The position numbers were made by a program, and so were the translations under genes. The notes below the pieces were generated by a model. The model worked only from the letters and a program-made list of their open reading frames with translations. It was not told where the DNA came from and searched no databases. From Thalassomonas sp. M1454 (GTDB lineage Bacteria > Pseudomonadota > Gammaproteobacteria > Enterobacterales > Alteromonadaceae), in contig NZ_VKDD01000002.1 in the NCBI RefSeq assembly GCF_007097525.1, forward strand, positions 558,001 to 622,000: a DNA stretch of 64,000 nt, given 5' to 3'. Positions 1 to 6,805 of this stretch are shown here, piece after piece. Each line of letters opens with the position of its first letter. The stretch's first letter is position 1.

Positions 1-311
1 TGGCGGATCTCATTTTTGCCGGGTAAGTCGGCAAAACTGTTCGAACTCATTAATATAAGCTTTGAAATCAACTCAGGATATTGTTTGGCAAGGGCTAGGG
101 CGACAATACCACCCATTGAAAAACCTAGAAAAATCCCTGGAGACGTTGCTTGCTTCTTACATAACGAGACCATATCGTTAATTGATTTTTCAGTTGTAAA
201 CTGAATTACTTTACTGGTGAAACCGGCATTTGTTAATGCAGATCTTAGGTGGGTAAACATAATGCCGGTACACATAGTACCTGGCAATATATATACAATT
301 TTTGAGTCCAC
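1..311 (-). CDS. alpha/beta hydrolase, 3' part cut off by window edge
   Basis: The first 103 codons of a minus-strand gene are visible; the rest lies outside the window. The translation begins VDSKIVYILPGTMCTG and reaches a nucleophile elbow GFSMGG followed by IVALALAKQYPELISKLILMS, the usual G-x-S-x-G turn and helix of the alpha/beta hydrolase fold. The serine is the presumed nucleophile. I chose GTG at 311 as the start because it lies one base after the stop of the LacI-type gene, no ATG exists further upstream, and an in-frame stop occurs at 332-330. The tight spacing makes it the third gene of the dehydrogenase-regulator operon. It could be an esterase, lactonase or thioesterase; the visible part does not say which. 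Confidence 0.75.
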   Translation of the reverse strand, partial: MDSKIVYILPGTMCTGIMFTHLRSALTNAGFTSKVIQFTTEKSINDMVSLCKKQATSPGIFLGFSMGGIVALALAKQYPELISKLILMSSNSFADLPGKNEIR

Positions 312-312
312 G

Positions 313-1326
313 TTATCTCGTTCTAGGTTTTACCGACTGTCCTTCAATAAACGTACCTGATAAAACTCTAGATTCAGGTGAAGAATCTGGGTTTTCTATT
401 CGTTCAAGTAGCATATCTACAGCGGCTTTGGTTAATTGCTCTAACGGTTGTTTTACCGTCGTTATTTGATAATTAAACAAACTTGCAGCTAGAACACCAT
501 CAAAACCAACGACAGATAAATCTTCTGGAGTCGATAAATTAAGGTTTTCTCGAGCTTCATCGATAACACCTATCGCCATAATATCGTTAGCCGCAATTAC
601 CGCATCTGGTAGTGGGTTATCTTTTGCCCATTGAGAAAAAGAATGCCGTGCATCATGGTAGTTATAGTCACCGTAAATAACTGGTACATCAGCTATACCA
701 TAATATTTTAATTTATCTATTGCTACCTCGCGGCGCTCATTGGCAACATCAGAGTCTTCTGGGCCTGATAAAATTAAAAATGATTTATGCTTGGTTTCAA
801 TAAGTTTATCTACAAGTTGTTTTATGCCTTTATCATGATTACAACAAACGCTGTTTGCATTAGCTTCTGGTGCATGCCGGTTGTATAGCACAACCGGTAC
901 ATTATGATTGGCAAATTGTTCTAAATTGGTATGGTCAAAATGTGCAGCAAGAGCGATAACGCCATCGACTTGGAATGTCCAAATCTGCTCCATCACATCA
1001 TCTAAACCAGCAGAGTCGTCGAGAGTAAAAAGTAATACTTTTTTATTTTTCTCTGACAGGTTTTTATTAAGTTGTGACAATACTTCAGGATAATTCTCAT
1101 TAGCCCTTGAAGATATTATTACAGCTACCATGCCAGATTGTTGAGTGATTAACATACGAGCAATTGCATTTGGACGATAGCCCATCGCATTTGCCGTTTT
1201 TAATACTTTCTCTCTTGTCTTCTTTGATACACTAAATCCAGGTCGAAAAACCCTTGAAACAGCCGATTGTGATACGCCTGCTTCACGTGCTACATCATAA
1301 GAAGTGACTCTTTTTTGTTTAACCAA
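313..1326 (-). CDS. LacI/GalR-family transcriptional regulator
   Basis: A 337-residue regulator of typical LacI length. Residues about 8-30 (TSYDVAREAGVSQSAVSRVF) form the LacI helix-turn-helix, followed by the hinge segment MGYRPNAIARML and a periplasmic-binding-protein-like sensor domain. The start is TTG at 1326, directly after the stop of the upstream dehydrogenase gene (1329-1327), with a purine-rich GGGAAAAAG stretch before it, so the two are surely cotranscribed. It probably controls this operon and the divergent SDR-cupin genes in response to their substrate or a pathway intermediate. The ligand cannot be read from the sequence. I saw no classical LacI operator with a central CG in the divergent region. 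Confidence 0.9.
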   Translation of the reverse strand: MVKQKRVTSYDVAREAGVSQSAVSRVFRPGFSVSKKTREKVLKTANAMGYRPNAIARMLITQQSGMVAVIISSRANENYPEVLSQLNKNLSEKNKKVLLFTLDDSAGLDDVMEQIWTFQVDGVIALAAHFDHTNLEQFANHNVPVVLYNRHAPEANANSVCCNHDKGIKQLVDKLIETKHKSFLILSGPEDSDVANERREVAIDKLKYYGIADVPVIYGDYNYHDARHSFSQWAKDNPLPDAVIAANDIMAIGVIDEARENLNLSTPEDLSVVGFDGVLAASLFNYQITTVKQPLEQLTKAAVDMLLERIENPDSSPESRVLSGTFIEGQSVKPRTR

Positions 1327-2604
1327 TTACTTTTTCCCGTAACGTCTTACACGGATATCTGCTTGCTCTTTATGTCCTGCAAAACCTTCAACAGCACATA
1401 AACGAGAACAATATTGACCGACCATCAATGATGCTTCTTCCGTAACTTTTTGGTAAGTACATGTTTTTATGAACTTTCCAACCCATAGACCACCAGTATA
1501 GCGTGCTGCTTTACGAGTTGGAAGAGTGTGGTTTGTACCAATACATTTATCACCATAGGAAACGTTTGTTTCAGGACCTAAAAATAGTGCCCCGAAGTTT
1601 TGCATGTTGTCTTTAAAATACTGTGGATCTTCAGTCATTACTTGCACGTGTTCAAATGCCAAGTTATTAGCAACTTCAACCATTTCATCAACGGTGTCAC
1701 ATACAATAACTTCACCAAAGTCACGCCAAGCTTGGCCTGCGACTTCACCTGTTGGTAAAATAGTTAGCTGACGCTCTACTTCAGCCATAGTGTCTTTTGC
1801 TAGTTGTTCACTGGTGGTTAATAACACTGCTGGTGAAGTAGGGCCATGCTCTGCCTGACCAAGTAAGTCAGCGGCACATAGTTCACCATCTACAGTTTCA
1901 TCAGCAATTACTAATGTTTCAGTAGGGCCGGCAAATAAATCAATACCGACACGTCCGAATAATTGACGCTTAGCTTCAGCAACAAATGCATTACCTGGTC
2001 CAACTATCATATCAACTGGTGCGATTGAGTCTGTACCAATTGCCATTGAAGCAATTGCTTGTACGCCGCCAAAACAATAAATTTCATCGGCACCAGCCAT
2101 ATCCATAGCGACAACAATAGCCGGAGAAGGACGACCGTCAAAAGGTGGCGCTGCAGCGATAACTCGTTTTACACCAGCAACTTTAGCTGTTAGAACACTC
2201 ATGTGTGCTGAAGCAACTAATGGGTATTTACCACCTGGAACGTAACAACCAACACTTTCCATCGGAATATGTTTATGACCTAAAATAACACCAGGAAGTG
2301 TTTCTACTTCAACGTTCTTCATCGAATCTAATTGAATTTGAGCAAAGTTTCTTACTTGTGTTTGAGCCCAGCGGATATCTTCAATGACGCTATCTTCTAA
2401 TTCTTCATAGCAAGCAGCAATCTCTTCTTTAGAAAGTAAAAATGACTTTGGAGTCCAGTTATCGAATTTCTCAGAGTAGGTTCTTACCGCATCATCACCA
2501 TTAGCTTCAATATCTTTTAGAATATCTTCAACAATATTTCTTACGTTTTGGTTTTGTTCTTCTTTTTCTTGAACTGAAGGACCTTTTTTTAAATAGCGAA
2601 CCAT
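1327..2604 (-). CDS. HisD-family zinc dehydrogenase, HpsN-like (not biosynthetic histidinol dehydrogenase)
   Basis: A 425-residue NAD-dependent alcohol-to-acid dehydrogenase of the histidinol dehydrogenase fold. The zinc and catalytic set of HisD is intact by motif: QAEH (Q250, H253), FEH (E318, H319), GDK (D352) and H411 near the C-terminus. The tail IRVRRYGKK and the motif [11 protein letters not shown] resemble the sulfopropanediol/sulfolactate branch (HpsN) rather than HisD of histidine synthesis, as far as I recall that family. There are no his genes around it; the neighbours are a LacI regulator, an SDR and a bicupin. Family chemistry is a double oxidation of a primary alcohol to a carboxylate. 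The substrate here may be dihydroxypropanesulfonate or another small polyol. It is the first gene of the minus-strand operon. Confidence 0.8.
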   Translation of the reverse strand: MVRYLKKGPSVQEKEEQNQNVRNIVEDILKDIEANGDDAVRTYSEKFDNWTPKSFLLSKEEIAACYEELEDSVIEDIRWAQTQVRNFAQIQLDSMKNVEVETLPGVILGHKHIPMESVGCYVPGGKYPLVASAHMSVLTAKVAGVKRVIAAAPPFDGRPSPAIVVAMDMAGADEIYCFGGVQAIASMAIGTDSIAPVDMIVGPGNAFVAEAKRQLFGRVGIDLFAGPTETLVIADETVDGELCAADLLGQAEHGPTSPAVLLTTSEQLAKDTMAEVERQLTILPTGEVAGQAWRDFGEVIVCDTVDEMVEVANNLAFEHVQVMTEDPQYFKDNMQNFGALFLGPETNVSYGDKCIGTNHTLPTRKAARYTGGLWVGKFIKTCTYQKVTEEASLMVGQYCSRLCAVEGFAGHKEQADIRVRRYGKK

Positions 2605-2745
2605 TTTTTATCTCCTGTAATTATCGAAAATAAGATTGTTTTCTATCAATCTTATTATTATTTTTATCTTGCACTTGCGGTCATACTAATTAATAATGAC
2701 TTCGAATGCAAAAATTATTTTAAAGAAAAGTTAACAGGCTATTTT
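2605..2745. promoter_or_regulatory. divergent control region of the catabolic islet, with a perfect inverted repeat
   Basis: This 141-base gap separates the divergent dehydrogenase and SDR genes and must hold both promoters. It contains a perfect 10-base inverted repeat, AATAAGATTG at 2629-2638 and CAATCTTATT at 2647-2656, separated by 8 bases. It lies about 25 bases from the dehydrogenase start codon, so it could be a regulator-binding site or a hairpin in the dehydrogenase leader. Assignment to the adjacent LacI-type protein is inference. Confidence 0.5.
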
Positions 2746-3483
2746 ATGGGTTATCAAACAAATTTATTCGACAATAAAACGGTTTTAATTACTGGTGCAG
2801 GTAAAGGTATTGGCAGGGCATGCGCATTAATGGCTGCCAATTGCGGAGCTAAGGTGATAGCTGTAGCACGTACTAAAACTGATTTAGAGAGTTTGTCGTC
2901 AGAGCATGGCAATATTGAAGGTTGGGCTCTTGATATTAATAGCGATGAGTTTTTAAATCGATTAAAAGGATTACCTGTTCTGCATGGTTTAATTAACAAT
3001 GCGGGTACCAACAGGGTTGCTCCTATGAGTGAACAAACTAATGAAAGTATTGATGCTGTTATCGATTTAAATATTCGCAGTATTTATAAAATCACTCAAG
3101 CTGCGTTAACGCCACTTAAAGCCGCAAAAGGCGCTTCAATAGTAAATATGTCTTCACAAATGGGCTTTGTTGGTTCACCTGGTAGGACGCTTTACTGTAT
3201 GAGTAAACATGCTGTAGAGGGCCTAACTAAATCATTAGCGGTAGAGTTGGCGCAAGAAAAGCTTCGTGTTAACAGTGTTGCTCCAACATTTGTCGAAACG
3301 CCAATGACAAAACCTATGCTTGAGAAGCCAGAGTTTAAAGATTTTGTTTATTCAATGATCCCAATGAAAGAGCTTGCCAACGTTGAAGATGTTGCCAATG
3401 CCTGCATATTTTTGCTGAGTGATTTATCTCGTATGGTCACCGGTACAAGTTTAAAAGTAGACGGCGGCTGGACCGCACAATAA
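2746..3483 (+). CDS. short-chain dehydrogenase/reductase (SDR)
   Basis: A 245-residue classical SDR. The cofactor motif TGAGKGIG is at about 16-23, NNAG at 84-87, the catalytic serine at 137 in MSSQMG, and the YxxxK pair at Y150/K154 (YCMSK). The C-terminal GTSLKVDGGWTAQ is typical of the family. An arginine follows the first beta-alpha-beta unit (VARTKTDL), which often means NADP(H) preference, but this is uncertain. It starts the plus-strand operon with the bicupin 30 bases downstream and faces the HpsN-like gene, so it probably oxidises or reduces a hydroxyl of the same substrate. Similar SDRs are annotated as L-xylulose or carbonyl reductases; the exact substrate cannot be deduced. Confidence 0.9.
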   Translation: MGYQTNLFDNKTVLITGAGKGIGRACALMAANCGAKVIAVARTKTDLESLSSEHGNIEGWALDINSDEFLNRLKGLPVLHGLINNAGTNRVAPMSEQTNESIDAVIDLNIRSIYKITQAALTPLKAAKGASIVNMSSQMGFVGSPGRTLYCMSKHAVEGLTKSLAVELAQEKLRVNSVAPTFVETPMTKPMLEKPEFKDFVYSMIPMKELANVEDVANACIFLLSDLSRMVTGTSLKVDGGWTAQ

Positions 3484-3513
3484 CTAAGTATAAGAAGAAT
3501 AAAGGAATTAAAC

Positions 3514-4512
3514 GTGAGTATAGAAAACAGACTAGTACGTTATAAAGATTTAAAACCATGTACAAACGCATTTATTGATACTCGTTCGCCTGGTAGTGAT
3601 AAGAAAGAAAACTTTACTGTTATAGGCCCTGGTGTTGCTGAAAATCCAGACCAACATGTACATATTTCAATCCCACATGGTTTTAATATTGGTGGGGCGA
3701 GACAGCCAGCGGGTTGTTTAAACTCGCAACACAGTCATCTTACAGAAGAAGTATTTGTTATTCATTTTGGTGACTGGGATTTTATTTCTGGTGTTAATGC
3801 CGATGATGGACGCATTCGTCTGCACAAAGGTGACATTATTTCAATTCCTATGGATATATTCCGTGGTTTTGAAAATGTCGGTCAAGGACTTGGGTATTTG
3901 CATGCTGTATTAGGTAGTGATGATCCTGGCAGAGTGACATGGGCACCATCAGTGTTTGAAATGGCAAAAGAATATGGTTTGGTTCTATTAGAAGATGGCT
4001 CGTTAGTTGATACTACCTTAGGTGAAACAATTCCTGATGGCGCGAAAGTAATGCCTGTAACATCTAAAGAGGAAATTGCTAAACATCGAGTTGTTGGCAG
4101 CGAAGCAATGAACGATATTATTATTCGAACTAAGGACTTTCCTTGGTCAACAGATACCGTACTTAGCAAATATGCTGGAGTAGAGGAAGCTGGCCTTGTT
4201 GGACCTTCTAATGAAATAGAAGGTATCGTTGCAAGCAAGCTTAACTGGAACCATGGTTTTGTTGTAAGAGCATTAAAATTGCAAGCAGGAGCTCAAATAC
4301 CACAGCACACAAGAAGTGAAGAGGAAGTGATTTTTGTACATCAAGGGACGTTAGATATTATTGTTGATGATCAAGCTGTAACACTTAGTGAAGGGGATAA
4401 TTTCACCACTCCAATAGATAGTGTAAGACAGTTTAACAATAATAGTGAAGCTGAAGTTATTGTATATATAACCCGTCGTGGCGACCATCCTCAGGCGCCT
4501 GTTTTTATTTAA
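3514..4512 (+). CDS. bicupin-fold protein
   Basis: A 332-residue protein with two cupin domains. The first has the metal motif HSHLTEE (about residue 72) but its second motif reads PMDIFRGFEN, with arginine where the fourth ligand histidine is usual. The second domain has HTRSEEE and PIDSVRQFNN, so two ligand positions are arginine. The start is GTG at 3514, supported by an AAGGAATTAAAC ribosome site just upstream. It lies 30 bases after the SDR in the same operon and is followed by a terminator hairpin. Bicupins include dioxygenases, isomerases and sugar-acid enzymes. Loss of the metal ligands in domain two suggests that only domain one, if any, is catalytic. No specific function is claimed. 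Confidence 0.8.
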   Translation: MSIENRLVRYKDLKPCTNAFIDTRSPGSDKKENFTVIGPGVAENPDQHVHISIPHGFNIGGARQPAGCLNSQHSHLTEEVFVIHFGDWDFISGVNADDGRIRLHKGDIISIPMDIFRGFENVGQGLGYLHAVLGSDDPGRVTWAPSVFEMAKEYGLVLLEDGSLVDTTLGETIPDGAKVMPVTSKEEIAKHRVVGSEAMNDIIIRTKDFPWSTDTVLSKYAGVEEAGLVGPSNEIEGIVASKLNWNHGFVVRALKLQAGAQIPQHTRSEEEVIFVHQGTLDIIVDDQAVTLSEGDNFTTPIDSVRQFNNNSEAEVIVYITRRGDHPQAPVFI

Positions 4513-4529
4513 GGTTTAATTAAATAAAG

Positions 4530-4566
4530 ACCAACATCAGATGTAAATTTGATGTTGGTTTAATGC
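4530..4566. terminator. bidirectional hairpin terminator
   Basis: ACCAACATCA at 4530-4539 pairs perfectly with TGATGTTGGT at 4550-4559, followed by T-rich sequence. It sits between the convergent bicupin and homocysteine methyltransferase genes and can serve both. Confidence 0.75.
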
Positions 4567-4582
4567 TTTTACTGCAACATAT

Positions 4583-5497
4583 TTAATTAGATTCAGAAAT
4601 AGCCTTGATATGTTCAGGTCCCATTCTGCAACAACCACCTATTATACTTGCTCCTGCATTTATCCAAGCTTTAGCAGCCTCAGCGCATTCTTGTGGATCT
4701 GCAGTGCCGTGCCATGTTTTGGTGTCAGAATGAAAATGTTCCCCTGAATTTGGGTAAACAATAATATATTTTTTAGTTGTTGTACTTAATGAGTCTATCA
4801 GGGCAGGTAAATACTGAGGTGCAGTACAGTTAATGCCTAGAGCAATAATGTTAGGGTTGTTTTCTAATAACTTCACCGATTCAGATAATAAACTGCCATC
4901 ACTAATGTGCTGCTCGTTTTTGCACGAGAAACAAAGCCATGCAGGTTTGTCTTGAACGCTAATTAATTGATTTAATACCTTGGCTTCTTGCTGGCTTGGT
5001 ATGGTTTCACAAGCTAATAAATCGGCACTTGTAGCAGACAAAATATCAAGCCGCTGCTGATGAAATTCTTTTAGTTGATGATCTGTAAGGCCATACTTTC
5101 CAGTATATTCAGAGCCATCGGCTAAATAGGCACCATAAGGTCCAACACTTGCCGCTACTAATGGTTTAAAAAACGTTGGATTTTGCTTATGGAAAATATC
5201 AACGGCTGCTCTTGCTAATTCAACTGAGTCTTTAATTGCCTCAATTGCTTGACCTTGTGATAAACCTAAAGAAGTAAAACCATCGATAGAGGCTTGATAA
5301 CTGGCGCTAATAATGCACTTGGCCCCAGCATTTAAGTAGGCTAAATGTGCATCTATGATCGCCTGAGGATCTTCTAAAATAAGTTTAGCCGACCAAAGTA
5401 TGTGGTTTAGGTTATGTCCTTGAGCTTCAAGCTCCGTAGCTAAACCGCCATCAATAATGAATGGAAAATGATTAAGCTGTGGCAATTTTGTTTTCAT
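4583..5497 (-). CDS. mmuM: homocysteine S-methyltransferase (MmuM-like)
   Basis: A 304-residue protein of the zinc-dependent homocysteine S-methyltransferase family, close to the usual 300-310. It opens with FIIDGGLATELEAQGHNL, the family signature, and has the three zinc-binding cysteines: C224 in GINCTAP and C289/C290 in GGCCRMGP. E. coli MmuM transfers a methyl group from S-methylmethionine (or S-adenosylmethionine) to homocysteine to make methionine. Its start at 5497 leads straight into the gene. It is convergent with the bicupin gene and separated by a terminator, so it probably is not part of that operon. An alternative methyl donor such as a marine sulfonium or betaine compound cannot be excluded. 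Confidence 0.88.
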   Translation of the reverse strand: MKTKLPQLNHFPFIIDGGLATELEAQGHNLNHILWSAKLILEDPQAIIDAHLAYLNAGAKCIISASYQASIDGFTSLGLSQGQAIEAIKDSVELARAAVDIFHKQNPTFFKPLVAASVGPYGAYLADGSEYTGKYGLTDHQLKEFHQQRLDILSATSADLLACETIPSQQEAKVLNQLISVQDKPAWLCFSCKNEQHISDGSLLSESVKLLENNPNIIALGINCTAPQYLPALIDSLSTTTKKYIIVYPNSGEHFHSDTKTWHGTADPQECAEAAKAWINAGASIIGGCCRMGPEHIKAISESN

Positions 5498-5549
5498 AGT
5501 GTCTCAATATTAAATGCATAGGGCTATTTGTGTATTGCATTGATAAATT

Positions 5550-6218
5550 TTATTCCGTGCCTTGGCTGTAACTTTTACATTGTTTAAGTAAGTTTTTGAA
5601 CTCGTTACTTGAGCGGTCGAAGCTGTCTTCAGGTAAATACAGATGATAACCATAGGCTTTCATTAATTGCTCGCTTCTATATAACCAAGCGGCGATAGGG
5701 CCTTTGTATACTTTACCTTGCAGGTTATAAGGCTCAAATTTAATTATTGCATCTTGCGGTTTAATTTCATTGGTGCTCACCGCAAGTTGAATTAACTCTT
5801 TTTGCTCGTGTAGCAAACGGTTTGCAAGTCGTGGTGATACGCTAGCTGCGATGGTTTCAATATTATTTAGCTTAATGCCTATAAAAGCGAGCTCAATTAA
5901 TTGCCCTTGAATGCTCGCCTTAACGCTACCTATACGAACAATGTCTTGCCACTTTATATGCCATTTACCGCTGCGATGATAAAAGCTTAATTGCCCAGGT
6001 GTTAGCTTATAGCTATAGCTTGGTTCAAATTTCTTTAACACACCAATAAGTAACACCACAAAACTGGCAAACATAATTATGGTGAGCTGAATTTTAAAGT
6101 CATCCCAGAGCCAGTAATTAAGGGTAAAACTTAACGCTAGTAACATAATCCCTAGCACAATTAAAAATAAGCTATGGCGTTTGCACTTTGGTTTTATTTT
6201 CAATATTTTTTTATCCAA
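5550..6218 (-). CDS. DUF2982-type inner-membrane protein
   Basis: A 222-residue protein with two adjacent hydrophobic segments near the N-terminus (about residues 18-36 and 43-61: LFLIVLGIMLLALSF and LTIIMFASFVVLLIGVL), then a soluble part containing WHIKWQDIVRIG and SPRLANRLLHEQ. This matches my memory of DUF2982, found in Shewanella, Colwellia and relatives; function unknown. Both ends of the chain are probably cytoplasmic. It lies 52 bases downstream of the methyltransferase start on the same strand, and is divergent from the next small membrane protein. No regulatory signal is evident. Confidence 0.65.
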   Translation of the reverse strand: MDKKILKIKPKCKRHSLFLIVLGIMLLALSFTLNYWLWDDFKIQLTIIMFASFVVLLIGVLKKFEPSYSYKLTPGQLSFYHRSGKWHIKWQDIVRIGSVKASIQGQLIELAFIGIKLNNIETIAASVSPRLANRLLHEQKELIQLAVSTNEIKPQDAIIKFEPYNLQGKVYKGPIAAWLYRSEQLMKAYGYHLYLPEDSFDRSSNEFKNLLKQCKSYSQGTE

Positions 6219-6304
6219 AATTGTTGCCTAATGAGTTGTTAACTTGATTTTTAATGTTTTTTTAGCATAGTTAGTGCTAGAGCTTTTGCTAATTAAGGAT
6301 AATT

Positions 6305-6637
6305 ATGACTCAAGATGAGCTATTTAGTAAATTTAATAAAGTCGATAGCAAAACCATAGCTGTGATTAGTTATTTATCAATAATCGGTTGGATTATTGCC
6401 TTGTTGTTACACGGCAAAAATCCTTCAAAACTCGCTGTATTCCATTTACGCCAGAGTTTAGGGTTTATTCTTACTTGGGTGTTATTAACTTTTATTCCAT
6501 TAATAGGGTGGATTCTAGCCTTACCAGTATTGGCTTTATGGTGTATTGGCATATATAACGCTTTTGAAGAAAAAATGCTGCCAGTGCCTTTTCTAGGCGA
6601 TTTTTATCAACACAGTTTTAACAGTTTGATTGAATAA
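6305..6637 (+). CDS. small integral membrane protein, DUF4870-like
   Basis: A 110-residue protein with three predicted membrane segments (about 18-38 SYLSIIGWIIALLL, 48-66, and 70-90). The pattern of a short soluble N-terminus, SYLSIIGW, FHLRQSLGF and a following PLIGWILALP helix resembles small DUF4870/Tic20-like membrane proteins. A ribosome site (TTAAGGATAATT) precedes ATG at 6305. No function can be given. It is divergent from the DUF2982 gene and is followed by a MITE-like repeat before recC. Confidence 0.65.
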   Translation: MTQDELFSKFNKVDSKTIAVISYLSIIGWIIALLLHGKNPSKLAVFHLRQSLGFILTWVLLTFIPLIGWILALPVLALWCIGIYNAFEEKMLPVPFLGDFYQHSFNSLIE

Positions 6638-6727
6638 ACGTCAGTTAAACTTAGCGACTAAAAATACCTTGTTTTACGTCTAGTTAAACGCCTTTCTTTA
6701 TGCTTAAATCAAAGTAATAAAAATACA

Positions 6728-6788
6728 ATACCAATGCCATTAATTTTCTGCATTCTCAATTGAAAACATAATTAATGGCACTGGTATC
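6728..6788. repeat. short MITE-like element with ATACCA termini
   Basis: ATACCAATGCCATTAATT at the left end and AATTAATGGCACTGGTAT at the right end are inverted repeats of 18 bases with a single mismatch, enclosing about 25 bases. The ends match those of the longer element near 24.9-25.1 kb. It lies directly upstream of recC, so recC transcription must start inside or before it. It has no coding capacity. Confidence 0.7.
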
Positions 6789-6805
6789 ACAGCTTTGGAT
6801 TTGCT

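Noticed and set aside
16-204. A 62-codon plus-strand frame at the left edge
   Set aside because: The opposite strand encodes a clear alpha/beta hydrolase with GFSMGG, so this frame is a shadow.
1327-2604. Histidinol dehydrogenase of histidine biosynthesis (hisD)
   Set aside because: No his operon is near, and the IRVRRYG tail and islet context fit the HpsN-like catabolic branch better.
6600-6805. LexA-type SOS box before recC
   Set aside because: No CTG-N10-CAG with the right core was seen in this gap.
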